Shown here one piece after another: positions 28,158 to 37,362 of a stretch of 64,000 nt of DNA. Under the pieces are notes generated by a model. That model did not search any database. It saw nothing but the letters and a program-made list of their open reading frames with translations, and was not told the DNA's origin. Within the stretch, counting starts at the first letter, position 1; every line of letters begins with the position of its first letter. The translations under genes and the position numbers were made by a program. Origin of the DNA: Synechococcus sp. BO 8801 (GTDB lineage: Bacteria; Cyanobacteriota; Cyanobacteriia; PCC-6307; Cyanobiaceae); contig NZ_NQKY01000010.1 in assembly GCF_002252675.1 (NCBI RefSeq), positions 35,488 through 99,487 of the forward strand, read 5' to 3'.

Positions 28158-29891
28158 TCAGAAGCGGTAGTTCACCCGGGTGTAGAGCCCCTGGCCCAGC
28201 AGCCAGTCGTTCCAGGGGCCCAGGTTGTCGGTGGTGGAGAAGGGCACGGCCCAGCCCAGCTCCACCGACCAGTGGTTGCTGGCCAGCCAGCGCAGCAGCA
28301 CGCCGCCGGAGCCCACCGTGTCGCCGAAGGTGCCGCCGCTGAAGCTCGTGCGGATGCCGCCGGCACCGATGAAGGGGACGAGCTGGAGGGCGCTGGTCTT
28401 GCTGTCCCAGAAGGTCCAGACCGCTTCGGTGCTGGCCAGCCAGCCGCTGTCGCCGCTGATCAGCTGGCCGGGCAGCCCGCGCAGCCCCACATCGGAGCCG
28501 AGGGTGAACTGCATCGATGAGGTCAGCGGAGCGAAGGCCAGCTGGGCGGCGGTCCGCAGGTTGACCTGCCAGCGGGGCGAGATCGTCCAGGAGCCGGAGA
28601 GGAAGCCGCCGATGGCGGTGGCCCGGCCCGCCGTGATGCCCGCTTCGGCCAGTTCCTGGCGCTGGACGGTCGGGGTCGCCGCGGCGACCCCCTGCAGCAG
28701 GTAGGCGCTGCCGCTCCAGCTGCTGTGGCGGCCGGCGCCGCTGCCGTTGACGCCCAGCCGCAGGTAGCCGCCGGCGGGGGCGCGGACGCTGGCGGGCACC
28801 GAGACCGGCAGGGAGCTGCCCTGCTCGTAGATGTTGCTGCGGCTGTTGCTGTAGCCGGCGAACAGGCTCCAGCGCTGGCTGAGGGATTCGCGGAACACCC
28901 ACTCGAACTGGGCCAGGGCCTGGTACTGGTTCGTGGAGAACCCGTCGGCCGGGGCCGGCAGTTCCACCAGGTTGCGGCGGCTGAAGCCGATGCCGCCGGT
29001 GAGGCTGAGGTTGTCGCTGAAGGGGTAGGTGTAGCTGAGGGAGGCGATGGCGGCGCCCAGCTCGGGGGTGTCGGTGGCATCGAGCTCGCCGTAGACCAGC
29101 AGCGTGTCCCCGCGCCGCAGCAGGCTCGGCTTCAGCAGCGTGGCCACGGCGCGGAACTCCCCCGAGCCGCTGTTGCCGTCGTTGCGCAGGGACAGATCCC
29201 CCTGCCAGGGCTCCCGCGAGGGCTCCACGGCGACGCGGAACACCCCTTCGGAGGGGTCGCTGCCCAGCCGGGCCAGGGTGCCCCGCACGCTCTCGATTCC
29301 CGGCTGCCGTTTGAGCAGCTGCAGCTGCAGCTCCACCGTCGACAGCCGCAGGATCTGGCCCCGCAGGGGGCGCAACAGCCGGCCGACGCGACGGTTCAGC
29401 CAGGGATCGCTGCCGGAGACCTGGATGCCGACCACACGGCCTTCCACCACATCGAGATACCCCGGCGCCGGGTCGCTCACCACATAGACACGGCTGCTGA
29501 CGTACCCGTCGAAGACGAGCCGGGTGCTCAGGGCCACGGCGCAGGCCTTGAGCCGCTCCTGGGGATCGGTGATCCTGCTGCATTCGGCCAGGATCGTGGG
29601 CACCTGCTCAGGGGTGTAGAGCGTCAGCCCGCGGATCTCGGGCAGGGCGGCCGGTGCCAGTGAGGTGGGGGGCTGGGGGGCCGGTTCCGGGGCGGCGGGG
29701 CCAGCGCCGGCGGGCGGGGCTCCGCCGCCGTCGGGCTGGGGGGCGGGAGTCTCCAGGGGGCGGACGTCGACCGGAGGGGCCGGCTGGGGCTCGGCGGGAG
29801 AGGGCCGTTCCAGCTGGCGGGGCGGGCCCGGAAGGCGGATCGGCCCATCCTGCAGGGGCGGAGCCACCAGCTGGGCGAGAAGGAGGAGCAT
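28158..29891 (-). CDS. Two-partner secretion outer-membrane transporter (ShlB/FhaC family, TpsB)
   Basis: 577 residues. A short hydrophobic leader (LLLLAQLVAPPLQ) is followed by a Pro-rich linker to about residue 85, then POTRA-type domains (GLTLYTPEQVPTIL, then LQLLKRQPGIESVRGTL) and a 16-strand-type beta-barrel (from DLSLRNDGNSGSGEFRA). It ends in the aromatic VNYRF expected of outer-membrane proteins. TpsB proteins export one or a few large TpsA substrates across the outer membrane. The divergent gene at 30044 is a TpsA-type protein, so it is the predicted cargo. The signal peptide is short, so the true start may differ from the one at 29891. Confidence 0.88.
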   Translation of the reverse strand: MLLLLAQLVAPPLQDGPIRLPGPPRQLERPSPAEPQPAPPVDVRPLETPAPQPDGGGAPPAGAGPAAPEPAPQPPTSLAPAALPEIRGLTLYTPEQVPTILAECSRITDPQERLKACAVALSTRLVFDGYVSSRVYVVSDPAPGYLDVVEGRVVGIQVSGSDPWLNRRVGRLLRPLRGQILRLSTVELQLQLLKRQPGIESVRGTLARLGSDPSEGVFRVAVEPSREPWQGDLSLRNDGNSGSGEFRAVATLLKPSLLRRGDTLLVYGELDATDTPELGAAIASLSYTYPFSDNLSLTGGIGFSRRNLVELPAPADGFSTNQYQALAQFEWVFRESLSQRWSLFAGYSNSRSNIYEQGSSLPVSVPASVRAPAGGYLRLGVNGSGAGRHSSWSGSAYLLQGVAAATPTVQRQELAEAGITAGRATAIGGFLSGSWTISPRWQVNLRTAAQLAFAPLTSSMQFTLGSDVGLRGLPGQLISGDSGWLASTEAVWTFWDSKTSALQLVPFIGAGGIRTSFSGGTFGDTVGSGGVLLRWLASNHWSVELGWAVPFSTTDNLGPWNDWLLGQGLYTRVNYRF

Positions 29892-29954
29892 GCAGGGTGG
29901 GCCGAGTTCCCGCTCAGAAAGAGAGGCTGGTAGCTTGCTGAGGTGTTGATGAGA

Positions 29955-29974
29955 TCAGGTGGACTAACACCTGA
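29955..29974. promoter_or_regulatory. Palindrome in the TpsB / TpsA divergent promoter region
   Basis: tcaggtg (29955-29961) and cacctga (29968-29974) are perfect inverted arms with a 6-nt spacer. A further aggtgtt at 29941-29947 pairs with aacacct at 29966-29972. The site lies midway between the two divergent genes and is a reasonable operator for joint control. Confidence 0.5.
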
Positions 29975-30043
29975 GGCGTGAATGATGACCCAGCAAGTGG
30001 TTCAGCCATCGGCGCCTAGGGAACTTACCTGCTGTGGTGAAGA

Positions 30044-33000
30044 GTGGGGCCAATCTTGAGTAACAACCGCTACTTTTTGCCCGGTGAGTTGGTCCGGATC
30101 CGCCTCATTTGTCCGGCATGGCTGACGCAACGGCGGTCTCGCCTCCTGCCGCTGGGGCTCACGGTTGTGCTGGGCCTGCTGGCCTCCCCCGTTGCCGCCG
30201 GTGAGATCACCGCCACCGGCGGGATCCTCGGACTCGGCAGTGTGGTGAATGGCCAACTCGGCGGCAGCTGCTCCAGCGGGGCCTGTGCGATCCGGGGGGG
30301 CACCTCCGCCGGGGCCAACCTCTTTCACCGTTTCTCCGCCTTCGACACCCGCGGGGCGATCACGGGCGTCACGCTCGATGTGGGTGGGCATCGCAACGTG
30401 ATGGTGGGGGTCACCCACCCCCTGGGCAGCTTCATCGACAAGGCCGTCACCCTCAGCGGTCCGGCCAACCTGGTCTGGCTCTCCCCGGGGGGGCTCCGAC
30501 TCAGCGGGGCCGGCACGTTCACCAACGTCCAGCAGCTCAACCTGACGACCGCCACCACGTTGCGGGTGGGCGACGGACGCTTCGACGTGCTCGGCACCAC
30601 GGCCGCCGCCGCCGCCGCCTTGACGGGCACTCCGCTTCTGGGCTTGTCCGGTCTCAGCACCGATCCGGCCAGCCTGGGTCAGCTGGGCCTCTCCGCCCAG
30701 GGGGACCTGGCCATCGACGGCGGCCTGCTCACCGTCGATGGGGGCCTTCTTCTGGATGCCCAGGGCGGCCACGTGCTGCTGGGGGGATCCCGGCTGCAGG
30801 CGCCTGGCGGCAACGTGGCCCTGCAGGGGCAGGCGGTGTCGCTCCAGGACAGCACGGTGGAGGTCTCCGGCCCGGACGGCGGCCGCATCCGGCTGGCCGG
30901 GGAACGGGTCTCCATGGCCGGCTCCAGCCTGCGGGCGGATGCCAGCGGCGCTGGCCGGGGCGGGAGCATCGAGATCCTGGGCAAGCAGCGGGCCGAGGTC
31001 CATGGCGTCATCAGCGCCCGGGGCGGTCCCCAGGGCGGCGATGGCGGCTTCGTCGAAACCTCGGCGAGCAGCCTGGTGCTCTCCACCGCTCCCGATCTGT
31101 CGGCGGCGCGGGGGCGGGGCGGCACCTGGCTGATCGACCCCCGCGACATCGACATCGTTCCCGCCGGATCCGGTGGCGGTCCTCCGCCCGGCGGTTCCGG
31201 TGGCGGATTGCCGGGCTCGGCGTCGCTGATCGACGTGGGGCTGATCAACACCGCCCTCAACGGAGGCCAGACGGTGATCGTGGACACCACCGACCCTGCC
31301 GGGACCCAGTCGGGGACCATCTCCCTGCTGGCCCCGGTGCAGAAGACGGCCGGGGCGAACGCCACCCTGGAGCTGAGGGCCGATGGCAACATCCAGATCA
31401 ACGTCCCGGGCGTGGATCCCACGGCCTTCTCGAACACTTCCGCGACCGGGAGGCTGGATGTCAATCTCTGGTACCAGAAAAGTGCCGATCCCTCCGCCCC
31501 CGTGGGAGCGATCAGCTGGCAGAAGGGCGCGGTGGACATCAACACCGGAACCCTGCGCACCTTCCAGGGGGCGTCCCGGATCGACGGCAACATCGAACTC
31601 ACCGGAGCCATCGAACCCTTCCAGCTTCGTTCCGGCACCATTCGGACCGGAGAATTCAGCTGGAGCCCCACAAGTTTCGGGGCCATTCAACTATCGAGCT
31701 TCAATGATGGCCGGCCGGCCGTTCTGGATATCTCCAGGCGTTATGTCCAGGGGCCCGGCCGCAACGTCACCGCCTTCTCGACGGCGCTGCTGCAGATCGG
31801 CCCTTCGGCCCAGAGCAGCCTGATCGACCGTGGCACGGTCACGGATTTGACCCCCGTCAAGACCACCCTGATCAATGTCGCCACGGGGGCGACCCTGGCG
31901 CTCAACCAGGCCACGATCGCTGGCCCGAATCTGGCCGTGGAGAGCGGGGCCCAGCTCCAGCTGTCGGGGGCCAACCAGCTGGCGGCCCTCGACAACGCCG
32001 GATCGATCGTGATCGCTCCCGGCGCCACCCTTGACCTGCAGAGCGCGGCCGTCTCCCCCGGGGCCTCGATCGTCCTGCAGGGCAATGGTTCGGCGCGGCT
32101 CCTGATCGACGGCGCCGCCTTCCGGAATGAAGGAACGATCGAGGGATCCGGCCTGATCGAGGTGGGTTCCGGTCTGGGGACGTTCACCAACGGAACCTCC
32201 CTGCTGCCGGGGGCACCGGAGGCGTTGCTCGATCCGGTCGGCGCGCTGCAGATTCGTGCCCGCAGCCTCACGCTGGAGCCCAACAGTCGGCTGCTGTTCG
32301 ATCTTTCCACCCCCGACGAGCTCTCCGTCTTCGGCGACACCCTCCTCGGCGGGGGGCTGGAGGTGGTGTCGCCCCCGGTCGTGGGGGTCATCACCCCCTT
32401 CGAGCTGATCCGGGCCCGTGGCATCACCGGCGCCTTCGATCCCGCCCAGATCGTCCTGCCGATCGGTTTCACGCTTCAGGGCGTCGTCACGACCGGCGAT
32501 CCCCAGCTGCCATTCAGCTTCGGCGGCGATCTGGCGGCGACGCCGCCGCCGCCCCCGGCCCCGCCCGATCCGCCCGTCATCCCCACACCGCCCGTCACCC
32601 CGCTCCCACCCCAGGCGGTCACGTCTCCGGCAACCCCATCACCGTCCTCCCCGCCGAGCCCCTCGAGCCCGCCGGCCCCGTCGTTCCTCCTGCCCGATCT
32701 CGGCTACCGCATCTTCCCCTCGACCCAGACAACCCCCTTCGGCTCCACCGTCAGCAGCATCCAGCGCGGGGTGGGCTCTGATGCCCTGGCGGTGAACCTC
32801 TCGGAGGCGGATTTCAGTCTCACGGGCGGGTCGGTGCCGGTGCCCGGCCCCCTCACCACCACCACCAGCAGCCTCTCCACGGCCCAGGTGGCCGCGGCGA
32901 TCACCGACGGCGATCAGCAGCGCACCGAGGACGTGCGCCGGACCCTCGGGGATGTGGGAATGGCCGGAGATTCCGGCGGGACCATGCGCCTCGAGGAACT

Positions 33001-34195
33001 GCAGCAATTGCTGAGCAAGGCCTCCCAGAAGGGGGACCGGGATGACGAGCGCTTCAATCCGGCCGTGCTGATGGTGTCCTTCACCGAACAGAAGCCCGCC
33101 GCGGGCGAGGAGCCCAAGGCCGCCGACACCAGCGGCAAGAAACCGACCAACTCGTTCCTCGATCTGATCCTGCTCAGCCGCCGGGGGGAGCCCGTCGGCA
33201 AGCGTGTCGAGCTCTCCAGGGAACGCTTCGGGGAGCAGCTGCGGGCGCTCTACCGCCAGCTGGCCCGCCTCGAGCCCCTCCAGGTGGAGAATCCGGACTC
33301 CCCGTCACGGCAGATCCACCGGGCCCTGATCGAGCCCATTGCTGCGGAACTGCGGGCCAAGGGCATCACCACCCTGGTGATCGTCGCCGACCGGGGCCTC
33401 CAGGGCCTCCCCTTCGCGGCCCTCCACGACGGCACCAGCTATTTCGGAGATCGCTACGGCTTCTCGATGACCCCGTCCCTCAACCTCACCTCCTTCGGGC
33501 CTCCGCGCCAGACCCGGGGGCGGGTGCTGGCGGCGGGAGCCTCGGAATTCGAGGGGCTCAGCCCCTTGCCCCTGGTGCCCGAGGAACTGGCCGGCATTCC
33601 GGAGGGGGTCGGGGTCGACCGGTTCCTCAACAAAAACTTTTCCCCGGAGGTGCTGCTGAGCCGGGCCGCCGACCCGCACTACGAGCGCCTGCACGTGGCC
33701 ACCCATGCCGAATTCCTGCCCGGTGGCCCCTCCCAGGCGCGCATCTACACCGGCACCGGCTCGGTGAGCCTGCAGGAATTCGCCAGCCTGCGCCAGCAGC
33801 GCAGCGGCAGCCCGCTGGAACTGTTCGTGCTCAGCGCCTGCCGCACGGCCCTGGGCGACAGCGACAGCGAACTCGGATTCGCCGGCCTGGCCCTGCAGGC
33901 GGGATCCCGCAGTGCCATCGGCACGCTCTGGTATGTCGACGATGTCGCCACCTCTGCCTATTTCCTGCAGCTCTATCGCTTCCTCGACCAGGGGATGCAG
34001 AAAGCCGATGCCCTGCGGGCCACGCGCCAGGCCATGTCCACTGGCAAGGTGCGGCTGGAAGGCGATAAGGTCATCGGGTCCGATGGCGTTCCCCTTCTCA
34101 CGGAGTTGAGCCCATCCCAGCGGCGTCGGATTGCGGCAGGCGTGACCCATCCCTACTTCTGGGCCGGGGTTCAGTTGATCGGGACTCCCTGGTGA
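30044..34195 (+). CDS. TpsA-type secreted protein with C-terminal CHAT (caspase-like) protease domain
   Basis: 1383 residues. Signal peptide about 20-50 (LLPLGLTVVLGLLASPVAA). A TPS / haemagglutination-activity domain follows, with LFHRFSAFDT and NLVWLSPGGLRLSG in place of the usual NxFxxF / NPNG phrases. A long Gly/Ala-rich repetitive region follows, likely beta-helix, to about 830. Then comes a Pro-rich linker (about 834-882) and a CHAT domain with catalytic His in HVATHAEF (about H1221) and Cys in LSACRTALG (about C1266). This predicts an exported cysteine protease displayed on or released from the surface, exported by the divergent TpsB. Substrate unknown. Start GTG 30044 or TTG 30056. 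Confidence 0.85.
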   Translation: MGPILSNNRYFLPGELVRIRLICPAWLTQRRSRLLPLGLTVVLGLLASPVAAGEITATGGILGLGSVVNGQLGGSCSSGACAIRGGTSAGANLFHRFSAFDTRGAITGVTLDVGGHRNVMVGVTHPLGSFIDKAVTLSGPANLVWLSPGGLRLSGAGTFTNVQQLNLTTATTLRVGDGRFDVLGTTAAAAAALTGTPLLGLSGLSTDPASLGQLGLSAQGDLAIDGGLLTVDGGLLLDAQGGHVLLGGSRLQAPGGNVALQGQAVSLQDSTVEVSGPDGGRIRLAGERVSMAGSSLRADASGAGRGGSIEILGKQRAEVHGVISARGGPQGGDGGFVETSASSLVLSTAPDLSAARGRGGTWLIDPRDIDIVPAGSGGGPPPGGSGGGLPGSASLIDVGLINTALNGGQTVIVDTTDPAGTQSGTISLLAPVQKTAGANATLELRADGNIQINVPGVDPTAFSNTSATGRLDVNLWYQKSADPSAPVGAISWQKGAVDINTGTLRTFQGASRIDGNIELTGAIEPFQLRSGTIRTGEFSWSPTSFGAIQLSSFNDGRPAVLDISRRYVQGPGRNVTAFSTALLQIGPSAQSSLIDRGTVTDLTPVKTTLINVATGATLALNQATIAGPNLAVESGAQLQLSGANQLAALDNAGSIVIAPGATLDLQSAAVSPGASIVLQGNGSARLLIDGAAFRNEGTIEGSGLIEVGSGLGTFTNGTSLLPGAPEALLDPVGALQIRARSLTLEPNSRLLFDLSTPDELSVFGDTLLGGGLEVVSPPVVGVITPFELIRARGITGAFDPAQIVLPIGFTLQGVVTTGDPQLPFSFGGDLAATPPPPPAPPDPPVIPTPPVTPLPPQAVTSPATPSPSSPPSPSSPPAPSFLLPDLGYRIFPSTQTTPFGSTVSSIQRGVGSDALAVNLSEADFSLTGGSVPVPGPLTTTTSSLSTAQVAAAITDGDQQRTEDVRRTLGDVGMAGDSGGTMRLEELQQLLSKASQKGDRDDERFNPAVLMVSFTEQKPAAGEEPKAADTSGKKPTNSFLDLILLSRRGEPVGKRVELSRERFGEQLRALYRQLARLEPLQVENPDSPSRQIHRALIEPIAAELRAKGITTLVIVADRGLQGLPFAALHDGTSYFGDRYGFSMTPSLNLTSFGPPRQTRGRVLAAGASEFEGLSPLPLVPEELAGIPEGVGVDRFLNKNFSPEVLLSRAADPHYERLHVATHAEFLPGGPSQARIYTGTGSVSLQEFASLRQQRSGSPLELFVLSACRTALGDSDSELGFAGLALQAGSRSAIGTLWYVDDVATSAYFLQLYRFLDQGMQKADALRATRQAMSTGKVRLEGDKVIGSDGVPLLTELSPSQRRRIAAGVTHPYFWAGVQLIGTPW

Positions 34196-34279
34196 GGCCT
34201 CACCCACGGGTTCCGTGGCCCGGTTCCCTCCCCCTGCCTCACCTGACGCGCCTCTCCGGCCACCCCGGTTCTTCATTCT

Positions 34280-34639
34280 GTGCCTGATCTTCCAGCCGTC
34301 TTCAACGTCTTTCTGATGCTGGCGATGGCCCATTTCGTCGGGGATTTCGGGCTCCAGAGCGATCGTATGGCCCGGGAGAAATGCCCCGGTTGCGGTGTGA
34401 CCCTCGGCTGGGGTTGGTGGCTCACCTCCCATGCCGCCATCCATGGGTTTCTTGTGGGCGCGATCACCCAGTCCCCCCTTTTGGGTGTGGCAGAGTGGAT
34501 CGTGCATCTGTTGATTGACTTCGGCAAATGCCGTCGTCTCTGGACCCTGTCGTTCGACCAGGCCCTTCACATCATCACCAAGCTCCTCTGGGCCTGGCTG
34601 GCCATCCAGCACGCATCGCCTGGGTTCTGGTTGTCATGA
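34280..34639 (+). CDS. DUF3307 membrane protein
   Basis: 119 residues with four hydrophobic segments and the family phrase AHFVGDFGLQSDRMAREK, then SHAAIHGFL and HLLIDFGK. DUF3307 proteins are small integral membrane proteins of unknown function, with conserved His and Asp in the helices (HF-GD-Q-D, H-AI, H-LIDFGK). GTG 34280 is used. The 84 bases before it hold a short ccacgg / ccgtgg hairpin without T-tract. It lies between the CHAT gene and the DUF928-like gene, all on the same strand. Confidence 0.75.
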   Translation: MPDLPAVFNVFLMLAMAHFVGDFGLQSDRMAREKCPGCGVTLGWGWWLTSHAAIHGFLVGAITQSPLLGVAEWIVHLLIDFGKCRRLWTLSFDQALHIITKLLWAWLAIQHASPGFWLS

Positions 34640-34721
34640 AACGTTGCCGTCAACTGTGGTCATGAAGACAGTTTTCATGCGGAAATCGGTTATTCAGAAA
34701 GCGATCCTGGACAGAGGGGCC

Positions 34722-35456
34722 ATGAGCAAAGCCGTTGTCGACCAACGCCAGGCTGCCCGTCACACGGCTGCCCGTCACACGGCTGGAATTCGCCCCGGCC
34801 GCAGGGGCCTGATGGTGCTGGCGGCCGGCCTGCTGACCCTGGCCCCGCTGGCGGTGCTGGAGCCGCCGCAGGCGCAGGCCCAGAGCGAACTGCGCAAGAC
34901 CTTCCCGGGGCGCCGCGTCGGCGGAGGAACCCGCGGTGACTGCTCCAGCCGCCTGCTGGCCCACCTGGTGCCGGACAGCAGCGTTTTCGCCCCCGGCAAG
35001 GACCGCTACCTCGGCCTGCTCGAAGGCCCCAGCGCCTCCCCCAGCCCGCTGGAAATCACCTTCCGGCCCCTGAGCGGACGCGGCACCGCGGATGGTTCGA
35101 TGACCTCGGGCCAGCGCCGGGTGCTGCCGGCCTCCGGCCCGGGCATCACCCTGATCAGCCTCCCCTCGGTGAAAGTGCCGACGATGTGGGAGTCGAGCTA
35201 CCTCTGCCCCGGGGCCGCGGCGACCGCCACCCCCGCCGATCCGCTCAGCTTCGTGGCCGCCGAATCTCCGCCGGCCCTCAGCCTGCTGGTGACCGATGCC
35301 TCCAAGGAGGATGGGGCCGTGCAGGCCTCCCTGGCGAAGCTGCGCCGCTCCTGCGGCGCCAGCGTGCCCCGGGCGGAGGTCGGCACCGCCTTCGGTCTGT
35401 CCGACCTGATCACGGCCCAGTGGCCCGAGCAGATTCCAGTGCGCTGTCCCGCCTGA
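34722..35456 (+). CDS. Exported DUF928-like protein
   Basis: About 244 residues from ATG 34722. A positively charged N-terminus contains the ARHTA repeat, then a hydrophobic core (LMVLAAGLLTLAPLAVL) and a cleavage-like AQA. The mature part begins RKTFPGRRVGGGTRGDCSSR and continues LLAHLVPDSSVFAPG, the opening of DUF928 proteins, a cyanobacterial exported family of unknown function. The usual later part is shortened or diverged. An AGAGGGG stretch just before ATG 34722 favours that start, although ATG 34662 and 34677 are in frame. Its 3' end overlaps the convergent cyclase gene by 47 bases. Confidence 0.7.
   Translation: MSKAVVDQRQAARHTAARHTAGIRPGRRGLMVLAAGLLTLAPLAVLEPPQAQAQSELRKTFPGRRVGGGTRGDCSSRLLAHLVPDSSVFAPGKDRYLGLLEGPSASPSPLEITFRPLSGRGTADGSMTSGQRRVLPASGPGITLISLPSVKVPTMWESSYLCPGAAATATPADPLSFVAAESPPALSLLVTDASKEDGAVQASLAKLRRSCGASVPRAEVGTAFGLSDLITAQWPEQIPVRCPA
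34751..34780 (+). repeat. Two tandem 15-bp units, ggctgcccgtcacac
   Basis: The unit occurs at 34751-34765 and 34766-34780. In the frame of the DUF928-like gene it gives ARHTA twice, between the likely start and the signal-peptide core. The unit is closely similar to the 15-bp repeat at 1186-1260 (cacacggctgcccgt against gacacggctgcccat). Confidence 0.75.
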
Positions 35457-37362
35457 GGCCACCCCGCAGCTCCCAGATCCGCAGGGGCTCGGTGCGCCCC
35501 TTGACATTGAGCTCCCCCCAGTCGAGCCACTCCAGCGGCAGGCCCTTGGGCAGCAGATCCAACGTGCTGGAGGACACCAGCACCCGGCAGAGATTGGTCT
35601 GACGCTGCTTGTCAAGGCTCTCCAGCCGGGCGGCGCAGTTCACGGCATCGCCGATCACGGCGTATTCCAGCCGTTCGCTGCTGCCCATCGATCCGGCCAG
35701 CACGGCGCCGGAATGGACGCCGATGCGCAGCCCCATCGCCGGCAGTCCCTCCTTCTGGAGTTCCTCGTTGAGGTTGTCCACGGCCCGCTGGATGGCCAGG
35801 GCGGCATCGATGGCCGCCTTGGCATCGGCCTCCTCGCCGCTGCTGAGGGGGGCCCCGAAGACCGCCAGCAGGCCGTCGCCGGTGAACTTGTTGACCATCC
35901 CGCCCCGGCGCGTGATCGCGGGAACGAACAGGGCCATGCCCCGGTTCAGCCAGTCGAGCAGCTCTCCGGGACTGAGCCGTTCCGACACGCTCGTAAATGA
36001 GCAGGTGTCTGACATCAGCACGGTGACCGGCAGCTGGCGCCCCTCGAAGCGCCCGTCGCTGAGCAGCCCATCCCGCTGGTTCCAGAGCTGGCGCGCCACG
36101 GCCGGGGAGGTGGTCTGGCCCAGCAGCCGCTCGATCTGCTGGCGCTGCTTCTGGCTGGAGGCGCCCCGGCGCACCCAGCCCGCGCCGGCCATGGCGATGA
36201 AACCCGTCAGGGGCAGGCTCAGACCCACCCAGACGAAGTTGTAGAGCAGCAGCACGGCGCCACCGACCATCAGGCTGGCCACCAGCCCCACCACGAGCAC
36301 GCTGCGGCGCAGCAGCAGGAAGGCTTCCCCCAGCACGATCCCCAGCACCACCGCCACCACTTCGGCGACCCGCTCCACCCAGCCCGGCAGCGTCCGCAGG
36401 CGCCGGGGGTCGCCGGCGACGCTGCGGTCCATCAGGGCGGCCAGGCGATGGGCATGGATCTCGACGCCCGGCACCAGCAGTTGACTGGCCCCGAGGGTGG
36501 AGCGGGTCTGGGGCACCGGGAACAGGTCCCGCAGGCTCGGCGCGGTGCTGCCGATCAGCACGATGTGGCCACGGATCTGGTCGGCGGGGATCGGCCGGCG
36601 GCCGAGCACATCCTGGAGGTTCCAGAGGTGGAAGCTGCCGAGCTGGTGGAAGGACAGCATCTGCTGGTATCCAGCGGCATCGAGCTGGTCGTAGCCCCCC
36701 GACGCCGGCTCCAGCCAGGGGCCCGGTTCGCTCCCCTTCTCGAGCCGCTGCCGCAGGCTCCGCTGGCCCTTGCCCACCTCCAGCAGGCGCAGGGCCAGCG
36801 ACACGGTGGCTTCGTCCTGCCCGGCCACATGCACCAGATCGCGGCGGAGCACCCCGTCGGTATCCAGCACCAGATCGTTGAACCCCTGGCGATCGGCCGG
36901 CGTCCCGGGCACCGGGCCGATGGCTTCGGCCACGTTGAAGATCGAAACGAGGCGGGGATTGGTGCGGAACCGTTCGCGCAGGCAGGCCTGGTCGGGGCCC
37001 ACCCCCTGGTCGCGGTAGATGTCGAGGCCGATCGCCACCGCCCCTCCGGCGCTCAGCCGGTCGATCGCCTCGCACAGCACCCGATCGTCGATGGGAAAGC
37101 CGTAGGTGGCCAGGTCCGACTCGTCGATGCCGATGATCGTGATCGGCTTGTCCGTGCCCGGCGGCGCCGGACGCAGGCTGGTGATCAGGTCGTAGAGCAG
37201 CAGGTTGAGGGTTTCGTTGACGGGGCTGCGCTGCAGCGCCAGCAGCAGCAGGCCGGCGGCGGCGTAGGGGACGAGCGAGCGGAGGCCATCCCCCAGATGC
37301 AGGGCCTTCAGCCGGGCCAGCCAGGTGGCTGCCTTGGAGTCGGGCGGGGTTCCGCTGTCCAT
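35410..37362 (-). CDS. CHASE2 - class III adenylate/guanylate cyclase, copy A
   Basis: 650 residues. One N-terminal helix precedes an extracytoplasmic CHASE2 sensor (about 45-300, ITIIGIDESDL to the GLDIYRD segment). Three helices (about 325-400) and a cytoplasmic cyclase domain (about 430-620) follow. Metal-binding Asp residues are in SDTCSF (about 445) and FTGDGLLAVFG. The adenine-contacting Lys is in NKF, and GDAVNCAARLES supplies the transition-state N and R. This is consistent with cAMP synthesis in response to a periplasmic signal. The ATG overlaps the stop of the MscS-cNMP gene in TGATG, so cyclase and cNMP channel are coupled. Confidence 0.88.
   Translation of the reverse strand: MDSGTPPDSKAATWLARLKALHLGDGLRSLVPYAAAGLLLLALQRSPVNETLNLLLYDLITSLRPAPPGTDKPITIIGIDESDLATYGFPIDDRVLCEAIDRLSAGGAVAIGLDIYRDQGVGPDQACLRERFRTNPRLVSIFNVAEAIGPVPGTPADRQGFNDLVLDTDGVLRRDLVHVAGQDEATVSLALRLLEVGKGQRSLRQRLEKGSEPGPWLEPASGGYDQLDAAGYQQMLSFHQLGSFHLWNLQDVLGRRPIPADQIRGHIVLIGSTAPSLRDLFPVPQTRSTLGASQLLVPGVEIHAHRLAALMDRSVAGDPRRLRTLPGWVERVAEVVAVVLGIVLGEAFLLLRRSVLVVGLVASLMVGGAVLLLYNFVWVGLSLPLTGFIAMAGAGWVRRGASSQKQRQQIERLLGQTTSPAVARQLWNQRDGLLSDGRFEGRQLPVTVLMSDTCSFTSVSERLSPGELLDWLNRGMALFVPAITRRGGMVNKFTGDGLLAVFGAPLSSGEEADAKAAIDAALAIQRAVDNLNEELQKEGLPAMGLRIGVHSGAVLAGSMGSSERLEYAVIGDAVNCAARLESLDKQRQTNLCRVLVSSSTLDLLPKGLPLEWLDWGELNVKGRTEPLRIWELRGGLRRDSALESARATGP

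Noticed and set aside
34204..34218. ccacgg / ccgtgg hairpin after the CHAT gene as terminator
   Set aside because: Only a 6-bp stem with a 3-nt loop and no T-tract, so not supported as a terminator.
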